Source of the DNA: DATBGO01 sp963785765 | Lineage (GTDB): Bacteria > Actinomycetota > Actinomycetes > Streptosporangiales > Streptosporangiaceae | Length of the DNA: 64,000 nucleotides | Direction: 5' to 3' | Assembly (NCBI GenBank): GCA_963785765.1 | Contig: CAWAWM010000004.1 | Span: 1,426,001 to 1,490,000, forward strand | In this document: one piece after another, positions 38,670 through 47,266 of the stretch | How positions within the stretch are numbered: position 1 is the first letter of the stretch | Layout: each line of letters begins with the position of its first letter | Program-made: the position numbers and the translations under genes | Notes under the pieces: model-generated | What the model was told of the DNA's origin: nothing | Database searches by the model: none | Seen by the model: the letters and a program-made list of their open reading frames with translations, nothing else

Positions 38670-40781
38670 GTGGCCAAGACCCGTCATCCGCACCGCGACC
38701 AGCGAGTGCGCCGCAGGCGCTACACCGTGGTCATCGCGCTCGCCTTCTTCGTGTGCCTCGGCGGGCTCCCGACGATCCTGTCCGCCTTGCACCTGAAGAT
38801 CAAGGCCGCGCCGCTCCCTTCCAGCGAGAGGATCCAGCTGCTCCCCGCGCCGAGTGCGCTCAGCAGCGTGCCGCTCCCGCCGGCCGCGAGGCCGATCGAT
38901 CCGGGGCAGCGGCCCGCGACTTTGCCCAGGGTGAGCGAAGCACAGGAGGCCGCGGCGGTCAGCGCGCAGGACAACTGGCTCCGGGCGATGCTGCACGCTT
39001 CATTCCGCTCGTACCAGCCCACGGTCGTCCCCTACCGCGGCTCGCTGCCCACGCTCATCCTGACGTCCGGGGCACCCTACTCATCCGGCGGCGGCCTGGC
39101 TACGTACACCGCGCCGCCGGTCACGTACACCGCCGCCGATCTCGTTCAGTACGGGGCCCTGGCGCCACTGCCGCACGGCGCGGCGCTCCTGGAGGACAAC
39201 ATATTCGTCGCCTCCGGAGCCCAGCTGGACCTCTCCTCCGCCAATGTGCGGGCGGTCTACCTTGACAACACGCCGACCGGCCCCGCCTCGATCGTCGGCT
39301 GGCAGGGCGGCCTTGCGTTCCGGGGTACCGCCCGGCGGCCCCTGACCATCGCGGGCTGGGACGAGGCGACCATGACGCCGGCCCGGGACGCCGGCCACGG
39401 CCGGCCCTACATCCGTGAGGTAGCCGGCCGAATGACCCTCGCCAACGTCCGCGTATCGTCGCTTGGCTTCTGGAGCGGCCGCACCGGCGGTGTCGCCTGG
39501 ACCGGACTGGCCGACTACCCCAGCACCGGCGGTGCGACCTCGACGACCTTCACGGGCAACACGTACGGCGCATTCGTGACGCAGTCTCATGACATCAGGT
39601 TCTCGGCCGACCTGTTCGAGTCCAATCAGCTGGATGGTCTCCACATCCACCGGGGCACGGTCGGCGCGTCGGCCACCCTGAGCTCGGCAGTGCGCAACGG
39701 CGAGAACGGCTTCCACGTTGACCGCGGGGCCAACGGGACAGTCCTGCGCGACGACGTGGCCCAGCACAACGCGACCAACGGCTTCCTGGCCGACGGGCGC
39801 CCGCTCGTCAGCACCGCCTCTCCCTCCGGGAACGCCGTGGCACCAGGGTCAGGGACGCGCATCGAGAACAGTGCCGCGGTTGGCAACGGGGAGACGGGCA
39901 TCCTCGTCGAGGGCGGGACCGGGATGGTGCTCAAGGCGGACGAGGTGTGCGCCAGGCAGACCGGCATCGCACTGCGCTACGGAGCCAGCAACACGATCGT
40001 GGATGGCAACGACGTCCGGTGTAACCCGCGGGTCGGGCTCTCCATCGGGCCAGCCGCACCGGTCACTCTCGTCTCAGGGAATGCAGTCTCGGGTGCTCGC
40101 ATCGCAGTCCTGGTGCGCAGCTCCGGCAGCGTCGCGATGGACAACAGCCTGATTACCGGGGCCACCGTCTTCGGCATCTCGGTCCGGGGAGCGAACTCCG
40201 TCGTTTCGGGCCGGGACAACGTGATCTCAGGGACCGGCTTCCGGGCCGTGGACGCGCGTGCTGACGCCGCGCCTCCCGCCCTGTCCGGAAGCGACACGGC
40301 CCACTGGGCTTATCACGTGAAGCAGACCATCTTGACTTACCTCGAGTTTCACCCGCTTGCCATCCTGTGGCTGAGCATCGTCTTCCTGGTGACCGTCGGC
40401 GCGCTCTGGACACGCCGCCGCCGCCTGTCGGCGCATCCGTACCCGGAGAGCACCCGCTGGACCGGTCCGGAAGACGACCCGGGCCGGGACGCTCCCGTCC
40501 TGGTGGCTGCCGCTAGGGGCGGACCGGACGGCCAGTCCTGGGCCGGAGATCATGACGCCTGGCTGGAGGATACGGTCCCGCAGGGCCGCGGGCTCATCGG
40601 GCCTGCCATGCCGGATGGCCGGGTGCCCCACGACCGCACGCTGGCGCGCGTAGTGCCCGACGTCAGCGACGTAGTGCCCGACATCAGGGAAGCCGACGGC
40701 GGCCCGCAGATGTCACTGCATGACCGCGCCGGGCTGATCGGCGCGACCAGCCCGCTGGCCCGAGTGGACGATCGGCCATGA
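38670..40781 (+). CDS. Membrane-anchored right-handed beta-helix protein (AlgG/epimerase-like)
   Basis: 703 residues from the GTG at 38670, with AGGAG eight bases upstream and ten bases after the GT2 stop. One membrane helix at about 18-40, then an extracellular part with a long beta-helix (about 170-550) of repeats such as RIENSAAVGNGETGILVEGG, NTIVDGNDVRC and LVSGNAVSGARIAVLVRSS (NosD/AlgG type). A second membrane helix lies at about 560-580, followed by a 120-residue cytoplasmic tail with repeated VVPDVSDVVPDI. Beta-helix partners of polysaccharide synthases epimerise, cleave or guide the nascent chain. The extra C-terminal tail inside the cell is unusual and could contact the synthase. 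Confidence 0.85.
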   Translation: MAKTRHPHRDQRVRRRRYTVVIALAFFVCLGGLPTILSALHLKIKAAPLPSSERIQLLPAPSALSSVPLPPAARPIDPGQRPATLPRVSEAQEAAAVSAQDNWLRAMLHASFRSYQPTVVPYRGSLPTLILTSGAPYSSGGGLATYTAPPVTYTAADLVQYGALAPLPHGAALLEDNIFVASGAQLDLSSANVRAVYLDNTPTGPASIVGWQGGLAFRGTARRPLTIAGWDEATMTPARDAGHGRPYIREVAGRMTLANVRVSSLGFWSGRTGGVAWTGLADYPSTGGATSTTFTGNTYGAFVTQSHDIRFSADLFESNQLDGLHIHRGTVGASATLSSAVRNGENGFHVDRGANGTVLRDDVAQHNATNGFLADGRPLVSTASPSGNAVAPGSGTRIENSAAVGNGETGILVEGGTGMVLKADEVCARQTGIALRYGASNTIVDGNDVRCNPRVGLSIGPAAPVTLVSGNAVSGARIAVLVRSSGSVAMDNSLITGATVFGISVRGANSVVSGRDNVISGTGFRAVDARADAAPPALSGSDTAHWAYHVKQTILTYLEFHPLAILWLSIVFLVTVGALWTRRRRLSAHPYPESTRWTGPEDDPGRDAPVLVAAARGGPDGQSWAGDHDAWLEDTVPQGRGLIGPAMPDGRVPHDRTLARVVPDVSDVVPDIREADGGPQMSLHDRAGLIGATSPLARVDDRP

Positions 40782-41875
40782 GGACGCGCACCCCGGCCCT
40801 CAGGGCGGCCGCGTGCGCGGCAGTGGCCGGGTCCCTCCTGCTCGCGGCCGCCGCGTGCGCCGGCCCGTCATCGCCGGCAGGCACGCCCGCACCGGCCAGT
40901 ACGCACGCCGCGTCCAGCCAGGGCTCCGGGTCCAGCGGAACCGGCCCGGCCTCGCTGTCCGGCGGTGGCAACACGCTCAGCTGCGGCGGGGCGGTCACGA
41001 CGGTGTCAACCGCCGCCGGGCTGCAGCGGGCGCTGGCGAGCGCGCAGCCCGGCACCAGGATCTTGCTGGCACCCGGCACATACCACGGCGACTTCGCGGC
41101 CACCGCCTCCGGTACCCGCGCCGCCCCGATCACCTTGTGCGGCAGCAGGAACGCGGTCCTGGCGGGCCCGAGTATCACTCACGGCTACACCTTCTATCTC
41201 GACCAGGCCTCGTGGTGGCGACTAGCGGGCTTCAGCGTCGAAGGCGGCCAGAAGGGCGTCATGGCTGACGGCGCGACGCACGATCTCATCTATGGCCTGT
41301 ACGTGCACGGAACGGGAGATGAAGCCATTCATCTCAGATCCTTCAGCAGCTATAACATCGTCAGCCACAACGTCATACGCGACACGGGTCTTAACGTGCA
41401 GTTCTTCGGTGAGGGAATATATGTCGGCTCCGCTCACGGGAACTGGTGCAGATACACCAGCTGCCGCCCTGACGAGAGTAATTACAACGTGCTCGTGGAC
41501 AATAATATCGCGGACACGACAGCCGAGAATATAGATATCAAGGAAGGGACGACCGGGGGCACGATAGCGGGTAACACCTTCAACGGCGCAGGCATGGTCG
41601 CATCGGCCGCGACAGCCTGGGTCAACGTTAAGGGCAACGACTGGGCAGTGCTGGACAACACTGGCATCGACAGCATTGGTGACGGGTTCCAGGTGCACCA
41701 GGTCTATCCTGGCTGGGGCATCGGAAATGTCTTCCGGGGAAATAGCGCAACGGTAACCGGCGCTGGCTATGGAATCTACGTGCAGAGCCATCATCTGCAA
41801 ACAATCGTGGCCTGCAATAACGTCGTCGCTAGCGCCGGCGCTCAGCTTTCGAACGTTCCATGCCAGAACAGATGA
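40778..41875 (+). CDS. Lipoprotein beta-helix protein, polysaccharide lyase 6-like
   Basis: 365 residues; its ATG overlaps the previous stop (ATGA). Lipoprotein signal with lipobox LAAAAC (Cys27), Ser/Thr/Gly-rich linker to about 65, then a parallel beta-helix: TVSTAAGLQRALASAQPGT, ILLAPGTYHGDF, APITLCGSRNAVLAG, WWRLAGFSVEGGQKGVMADG, IYGLYVHGTGDEAIHLRS, HNVIRDTG. The order (GLQxAxxxAxPGTxIxLxxGTY then the WRLxGxxx strand) resembles PL6 chondroitinase B/alginate lyase-type proteins. It may trim or epimerise the polymer at the cell surface. Its 3' half is noticeably AT-richer than neighbours. Confidence 0.82.
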   Translation: MRTRTPALRAAACAAVAGSLLLAAAACAGPSSPAGTPAPASTHAASSQGSGSSGTGPASLSGGGNTLSCGGAVTTVSTAAGLQRALASAQPGTRILLAPGTYHGDFAATASGTRAAPITLCGSRNAVLAGPSITHGYTFYLDQASWWRLAGFSVEGGQKGVMADGATHDLIYGLYVHGTGDEAIHLRSFSSYNIVSHNVIRDTGLNVQFFGEGIYVGSAHGNWCRYTSCRPDESNYNVLVDNNIADTTAENIDIKEGTTGGTIAGNTFNGAGMVASAATAWVNVKGNDWAVLDNTGIDSIGDGFQVHQVYPGWGIGNVFRGNSATVTGAGYGIYVQSHHLQTIVACNNVVASAGAQLSNVPCQNR

Positions 41876-41906
41876 GATTAACGGACAGGATTAAGGAGAC
41901 TGAGCA

Positions 41907-43238
41907 ATGGAATTGCCTTCCCCCCGCATGCGCCTGACGGTGATCGGGACTGGATACCTGGGCCTGACCCATGCGGTCTGCATGGCGCAACTGGGTCACG
42001 ATGTCCTGGCCATCGACGCAGACCCGGCCAAGATTGCCAAGGCGGCCAGCGGCGAGGCGCCGTTCTTCGAGCCTGGCCTCGAGCCGCTGCTGCGGAAGAA
42101 CCTTGAGGCCGGACGACTGCGCTTTACCACCTCCTACGCCGAGGTGGGCCGCTTCGGCGAGGTGCACTTCCTCTGCGTCGGGACACCCCAGTCGGCAGAT
42201 GCGTCGGCCGATCTGCAGTACGCGCGCGCTGCTGTGGATGCACTCGCGCCGCACCTCACCCGCCGGTGCCTGGTAGTCGGTAAGTCCACGGTCCCGGTCG
42301 GGACCGCGCGCTTGCTCACCGCCCGCCTCAGGGCGCAGGCGCCAGCCGGCGACGAAGTCGAGCTGGCCTGGAATCCGGAATTCCTGCGTGAGGGGACGGC
42401 CGTACAGGACAGCTTGTCACCGGACCGCCTCGTCTTCGGCGTCACCTCATCATGGTCCGCTGACCGGCTGCGGGACGCCTATGCCGTGCCGCTGTGCAAC
42501 GGAACTCCCTGCCTGGTCATGGGCCTGGAAACCGCTGAACTGGTCAAGGTCGCGGCCAACTCGTTCCTGGCCACGAAGATCTCATTCATCAATGCCATGG
42601 CTGAGGTATGCGAGGCGTCGGGCGCCGACGTAATCCGGCTGTCCGCGGCCCTGGCGCACGACGAGCGCATCGGCGCCCGTTTCCTGTCGCCTGGCCTCGG
42701 ATTCGGCGGCGGCTGCCTGCCCAAGGACATCCGCGCATTCCGGGCAACCGCACGCTCGCTCGGAGTCGGCTCCGTCGATCGCTTCCTGAATGAGGTGGAC
42801 GCCATCAACCTGAGCCGCAGGACCAGGGTCACCGAGATCGCGCGGGAAATTGTCGGCGGGACACTGGCCGGCCAGCGCGTGGCGGTACTCGGCGTCGCGT
42901 TCAAGCCGGGCAGCGACGACGTGCGTGACTCGCCGAGTCTCGCCGTGTGCGACCAGCTCACCCGGGAGGGTGCCATCGTCAGGGTGCACGATCCGGTCGC
43001 CACCGGCAACGCCGCCCTGGCCAGGCCGAACCTGCACTACGCGGAGACGGTCACCGAGGCTGCCCAGGGCGCCGCTGTTGTCCTGCACCTCACCGAGTGG
43101 GCTGACTACCGCGCCATCGATCCGGCCGCTCTCGGCGAGGTGGTGGCACAGCGCAATATCATCGACGCGAGGTGCGCGCTCGACGATCAGTTCTGGCAGG
43201 CGGCTGGCTGGACGGTGCGGATCCTGGGACGCCCGTGA
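41907..43238 (+). CDS. UDP-glucose/GDP-mannose 6-dehydrogenase
   Basis: 443 residues with AAGGAG eight bases before the ATG. NAD-binding TVIGTGYLGLTHAV at the start, FLCVGTP, VVGKSTVPVGT, NPEFLREGTA, and the catalytic block FGGGCLPKD with Cys270 and Lys273, then a C-terminal domain VLGVAFKPGSDDVRDSP. The family oxidises a nucleotide-linked hexose twice to a uronate: UDP-glucose to UDP-glucuronate, or GDP-mannose to GDP-mannuronate. The two cannot be told apart with confidence here, though many actinobacterial homologues are UDP-glucose enzymes. Its position at the end of the operon, 31 bases after the lipoprotein gene, supplies precursor for the GT2 synthase. Confidence 0.92.
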   Translation: MELPSPRMRLTVIGTGYLGLTHAVCMAQLGHDVLAIDADPAKIAKAASGEAPFFEPGLEPLLRKNLEAGRLRFTTSYAEVGRFGEVHFLCVGTPQSADASADLQYARAAVDALAPHLTRRCLVVGKSTVPVGTARLLTARLRAQAPAGDEVELAWNPEFLREGTAVQDSLSPDRLVFGVTSSWSADRLRDAYAVPLCNGTPCLVMGLETAELVKVAANSFLATKISFINAMAEVCEASGADVIRLSAALAHDERIGARFLSPGLGFGGGCLPKDIRAFRATARSLGVGSVDRFLNEVDAINLSRRTRVTEIAREIVGGTLAGQRVAVLGVAFKPGSDDVRDSPSLAVCDQLTREGAIVRVHDPVATGNAALARPNLHYAETVTEAAQGAAVVLHLTEWADYRAIDPAALGEVVAQRNIIDARCALDDQFWQAAGWTVRILGRP

Positions 43239-43249
43239 CGGTGCGTGGG

Positions 43250-43885
43250 TTAGTCGTTCTCGACCACGTAGTCCCATTTAGCGACAATGTTCCAGCCGTC
43301 CGGCGCCCAGCGCATCAGCCCCTCCCCGGTCGCCTCGACAGCCCGGAGCTCGAAGCTCACCGTCCTCCCGGGACGCAGGATCTTCGGCGGCCGGGGCCGG
43401 CCAGGGACGAAGTAGGGCCGGTAAACGTGGTTCGTATCGTCGATGCTGGTGAAGTCGGACGCCGAGATGGGCACTAGTCCGGTGGCCACGGACATGCTCA
43501 CCACCCACGTGGCGGTGGTCGCCGGAGCCTGGTAGGGCAGGCCCTCGCCCGGCACCTGTGGACCGGTTACGGTCACCAGCACCGACCAGTGCGGCGTCTG
43601 CACCTCCACGGCGTCACCCTGATTGGTCAGCGCGGGCCGCCGGACGGTGCCGGTCAGCGCGATGTCGCTGTGATAGTGCACGGTGCTGGGCGGCAAGAAG
43701 GACGGAAAGCCGCCGTAGTGGCTGGAGCTGGCAGCGCTGCTGGCCGCTGAGCCGCAGCCAGCAAGAACGAAAAGCAGCAGCGCGGCCAGTGCCATGCCGG
43801 CCCGCCCCCTCGCCCCGGCCTCCACAGTGACTGCGGAGGCCGGGGCGAGCCTGGCTGAGCGTGCCCTGCGGGCCAGCAGGTTCAT
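43250..43885 (-). CDS. Lipoprotein partner of the secreted phosphoesterase
   Basis: 211 residues from the ATG at 43885, which overlaps the stop of the phosphoesterase gene (ATGA). Signal with lipobox LAGC (Cys about 43) after a long basic N-terminus, then an all-beta domain with VHYHSDIALTGTVRRP, VEVQTPHWSVLVTVTG and RPGRTVSFELRAVEATGEGL. It is not recognised as a catalytic domain and looks like an immunoglobulin-type or binding lipoprotein. Coupling to the phosphoesterase suggests the two act together at the cell surface. Convergent with the dehydrogenase gene, 11 bases between stops. Confidence 0.75.
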   Translation of the reverse strand: MNLLARRARSARLAPASAVTVEAGARGRAGMALAALLLFVLAGCGSAASSAASSSHYGGFPSFLPPSTVHYHSDIALTGTVRRPALTNQGDAVEVQTPHWSVLVTVTGPQVPGEGLPYQAPATTATWVVSMSVATGLVPISASDFTSIDDTNHVYRPYFVPGRPRPPKILRPGRTVSFELRAVEATGEGLMRWAPDGWNIVAKWDYVVEND

Positions 43886-46191
43886 GACATCCCGGGCGAG
43901 GTCCGGCGCCGGCGGCGCAGGTACCAGGCGGATCCGCCGAGTGCGATGAGGGCCAGCAGCGGCACCCCCACCGTCAGGGCTGTCCGCGGCCACAGCGGCC
44001 CGGGAGCAGCGTGGCCAAGGATGGTGACCGCATCGAGGCTGGCCTGTCCGTAGCCGCGCGGATTGTTGAACACGTCGCGGCCGAACGGCCGCAGGCCGGG
44101 CTGCGCCGCATAGCCGAGGTGGCCCAGCCCGTCAAGCCCGCCGGACACCGTGCCGGCCGGCAGCCGGGCGTAGTCGCGGCCCGCCGCGACGTCGAAGATG
44201 TCCTCCATCGTGCGCAGCCAGCTGTAGTGGTTGTAGAAGACGTCCGAGACCGTGCCCGGCCTGATGAACGGGCTGATCAGCACGCTGCCGGTGGCTCCGC
44301 CGCCCGGCGTGGCGCCGGTAGCGTTGAACAGCGGGTCGGGAGTCTCGCCCGCGGCCAGGTCCGACGGGTCGCCCTCGGCGCTGAGCGTGACGCTGGTCAA
44401 GGACCCGGTCGGGTCGACCGGGCTGCCGTCCTGGCTGACCAGCTGGAATGACCCGGTTGTCGCCGAGCCGGTGTTGGTGGTCGGGAAGTCGGGCCCGGTG
44501 TCGGTCACGGCGCCGACGAAGGAGTTCGCCGGGATGTTGGTGCCGGTCACCTCCCGGCCGGTGTCATCGGCCAGGATCGAGTTGTCGGAGATGACGTTCG
44601 ATCCTGGCCCGCCGGTGACGGTGTCGGTCCTGGCCCCTGGCGGGCTTCCCGCTCCGCCGCGCACGATGCCGGGCACGCAGTCGGAGGGCACCAGCGTCGG
44701 GCTGGTCTGGGTGCACGCCGGCGGGCGGTCGATGTAGGCGTTGTTGCCCGGGCCGGGGTAGAGCTGATCACCCTGGGCGTTGGTACCGAGCGTGGAGTTC
44801 GGCCCGGTCGGCTCGTAGTCGACGTTGCGGCCGTAGAGGTTCTCGCCGGCCGAGTCAGACTTGAGGCTGCTCGTGTAGTTCGGCTGGTCGGAGGAGGTCG
44901 GGCCGTAGTCGTTGGCGTTGTTAAAGCTGTTGCCGGTGTAGGTGAAGGGCGCGAAGGCCTCGTCGAAGGTAACGTCGATCAGGCCGCCCTGCTTGAAGGC
45001 CGGCGACTGCTCGATCATCGGGATGTAGTACTCCAGGAACAGGTCGGCAGCGTACAGGCCGCCGGTGTAGTTCTTCGGGGTGGTCGACTCGGGATCGTTG
45101 GGGATCGGCGAGTTGTAATCCGGCGTTCCGCTCGCGGTGAAGGCTCCGGAGAGATTGTTGCCATGGCACACGGCGTCGTGAGCGTCGCTGCAGTTATCCG
45201 GGGTGATCCAGCTGAAGTCCGGGGTCGTCTTGACGCTCTGCAGGTCGTTGTAGAGGCCGTCGACAGGGCTGTCCAGATTGGCGATGTGGTTCTCGTCGCA
45301 GTTAGTTCCGCCGTGGGACGGCTCGTTGAGCGGCGGGGTCGTCGTGCCATCGGCATTGACGGCACCGGTCAGGGACTCAAACCACGGGAACGGGAAGTGC
45401 TTGGCCACGAACTGGTCGTCCGGCTGCGCCGCGGTGAACGTCGTGACGCCGGGCGGGTAGTCGCCCTCCATGTCGGTCGGATTGGTGTCCGGGTTATTGG
45501 CTGACGACCCCGGGCCGCCGCAGGCCGCGGCCTCCCGGTCCGGCACGGTATTGGGCACGAACTGCGTCGAGCCCGGCGTCTGCGCGCCGCCCAGATCCTG
45601 GGCGTACCCCTTCCAGGTCACCCCCGCCGCGTTGAACTGGTTGAACAGCGTCGGGACGTCGGTCGGGTAGGTGCACCCGTTGTCGCCCAGCGGGGCGTTG
45701 GCGCCGCTCGGCTGGGACGCGTTGGCAGGTGAGTTCATCTGGCCGTAATTGGGATTGGTCCGCAGCGAGCCGGCGTCCAGAATGTCGGAGTTCGGCCCGA
45801 TCAGCTTGTTCGAGACGCTGCAGTCCTCCTGGGTGTCCTCCTCAGGCGCCTGCCCGGACACCATCGAGAGATAGTTGTCCATGCTGGAATGGCCGGTCCC
45901 GTAGTAGTTCTTGAGCAGGACACCCTGGCTCGGGAGCGTGTTCCACAGGTAGCTGTTCTGGTTGAGGCCGGTGAACGTAGCGTCATAGGACTTGTTCTCC
46001 AAGATAATCAGCCACACGTGCCTGACTGATCCGGGCCGCAGGCCCGTGCTGGCAATAGTGATGCCACTGGCCTGGGCGGGCGCAGCGGCAATGACTGAGG
46101 CAGGGACCGCGATCCCGGCCAGGGCGAGCACCCCTGCCCCGCACGCGGCGACAGCTCGCGGCAGACGACGACCTAAGCCAGAAATAGTCAT
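43882..46191 (-). CDS. Secreted, C-terminally anchored phosphoesterase (phospholipase C/acid phosphatase family)
   Basis: 769 residues. Signal peptide at 1-42 (cleavage about AQA-SG). The phosphoesterase domain opens with HVWLIILENKSYDATF (58-73), the nucleophile region of the family, and continues with GTGHSSMDNYLSMVSGQAPEEDTQ, FPFPWFESLTG, SWITPDNCSDAHDAVC, LIDVTFDEAF and YNHYSWLRTMEDIF, all typical of the AcpA/phosphatidylinositol-PLC-type family. A C-terminal hydrophobic helix (about 735-757) followed by RRRRR anchors it to the membrane. A large insert (about 490-640) is unlike PLC and rich in Pro, Thr, Ser, Gly. Good site AGGTAGG before the ATG. It probably releases phosphate from phospholipids or organic phosphates outside the cell. 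Confidence 0.88.
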   Translation of the reverse strand: MTISGLGRRLPRAVAACGAGVLALAGIAVPASVIAAAPAQASGITIASTGLRPGSVRHVWLIILENKSYDATFTGLNQNSYLWNTLPSQGVLLKNYYGTGHSSMDNYLSMVSGQAPEEDTQEDCSVSNKLIGPNSDILDAGSLRTNPNYGQMNSPANASQPSGANAPLGDNGCTYPTDVPTLFNQFNAAGVTWKGYAQDLGGAQTPGSTQFVPNTVPDREAAACGGPGSSANNPDTNPTDMEGDYPPGVTTFTAAQPDDQFVAKHFPFPWFESLTGAVNADGTTTPPLNEPSHGGTNCDENHIANLDSPVDGLYNDLQSVKTTPDFSWITPDNCSDAHDAVCHGNNLSGAFTASGTPDYNSPIPNDPESTTPKNYTGGLYAADLFLEYYIPMIEQSPAFKQGGLIDVTFDEAFAPFTYTGNSFNNANDYGPTSSDQPNYTSSLKSDSAGENLYGRNVDYEPTGPNSTLGTNAQGDQLYPGPGNNAYIDRPPACTQTSPTLVPSDCVPGIVRGGAGSPPGARTDTVTGGPGSNVISDNSILADDTGREVTGTNIPANSFVGAVTDTGPDFPTTNTGSATTGSFQLVSQDGSPVDPTGSLTSVTLSAEGDPSDLAAGETPDPLFNATGATPGGGATGSVLISPFIRPGTVSDVFYNHYSWLRTMEDIFDVAAGRDYARLPAGTVSGGLDGLGHLGYAAQPGLRPFGRDVFNNPRGYGQASLDAVTILGHAAPGPLWPRTALTVGVPLLALIALGGSAWYLRRRRRTSPGMS

Positions 46192-46243
46192 GGGACCTAC
46201 CTAATGTCCCAGCCGTACATCGCCAACAACGGCAAGCGTCACA

Positions 46244-46264
46244 CCGGTGATGAGCGAGTGAACC
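46244..46264 (-). promoter_or_regulatory. Two-unit Pho-box-like site upstream of the phosphoesterase
   Basis: On the minus strand the bases read ggttcactcgc then tcatcaccgg, two nearly contiguous 11-base units with GTTCACT and CATCACC cores, about 53-73 bases before the phosphoesterase ATG. This matches the PhoP direct-repeat form seen upstream of phosphatase genes in Streptomyces. Confidence 0.5.
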
Positions 46265-46332
46265 TTTTGCGTCAGGGTCCCCCCAGCGGCATCCGCGTAA
46301 GAACTCGTGGTATCTCCGCCTTTCCCGGCCGG

Positions 46333-47159
46333 TCAGCCATCGCGCAGGACCAAGCGCAGCCGGGTAGCGAACCCGTCGGGGTCTTCGGCGAACCCGGTGT
46401 GGCCGCCCGGGAACATCGCGGGCTCCGTGCCCAGCGCCGTGGCGAGCGCCCTGGACGTGCGGTCGCAGAGCTGGCTTGCGGAGGTCTCGCCGATGCCGAC
46501 CACGACGCGGGTGGCCGCCGAGCGCAGGGCGGTGATATCGGGCTGCCAGTGGGTGGTCGGGCGCAACATGTGCGTGTTCTGGTAGCTGGTGTCCGCGGCC
46601 GCCTGCGGATCCGGCTCCCCCGCGATCATCGCCTCGAGCACGCCCTCGGCAGCTGGATGTTCGCGTTGTCCAGGAACGTCCGCCACGATCCGGCACGGTC
46701 GCCCGCGAGCCACTTGGCGATGACCTCCTCGTTCCCGGCGTGGCGCTCAGCACGGTCAGGGAGCAGTTCGATCAGCGGGGGCTCGTGGGCGATGACCGTG
46801 TGGACCTGCTCGGGGTGAGCCTGGGCGAGGGCCAGCACGCTGACGGCGCCACCGCTGGAGCCGAAGACCGCAGCCGGGCCGGCCTGGAGATGGGTCAGCA
46901 GCCGGGACAGGTCGTCGGCGCGCAGCTGCGGGGTCGAGTCCTGGTCGGGGTCGCCGACCGGGCTGCGGTTGATGCCCCGCGGATCGGTGGTGAGCACGGC
47001 ATAGTCGCCGGCGAGCAGGTCGGCCAGCGGGGCGAAAGGCGTGGCGTCCATCGGTGCGCCGACGAGCACCACGAGCGGTCCCGTACCGCGCACCTCGTAG
47101 TACAAGCGCGCGCCGGGGGCATCGAGAGTCTGGGCCGTGGCGGGTGAAAGGGGTGTCAT
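46333..47159 (-). pseudogene. Alpha/beta hydrolase interrupted by one frameshift
   Basis: Two minus-strand frames make one hydrolase of about 275 residues. The first (start at 47159, TCCT-rich upstream) carries RGTGPLVVLVGAPMD, TTDPRGINRSPV and the nucleophile elbow FGSSGGAVS and ends in NIQLPRACSRR. The second continues EGVLEAMIAGEPDPQAA and carries the late domain to the catalytic His region MFPGGHTGFAEDPDGF. One missing base near 46645-46650 repairs it. Divergent from a TIGR02960-like sigma factor gene, an arrangement also known for mycobacterial sigG with a hydrolase. All catalytic parts are present. Confidence 0.82.
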
Positions 47160-47266
47160 CGGGTCCTCCTGGCAGGGGCGGTGAAGCTTCTTGCTGGCGC
47201 GGTTCGGCTGGGGCGGTCGTGCCCGGTCGGAGGTAGGACTCCCACCATGAGGCAGAATCGTCGCTC

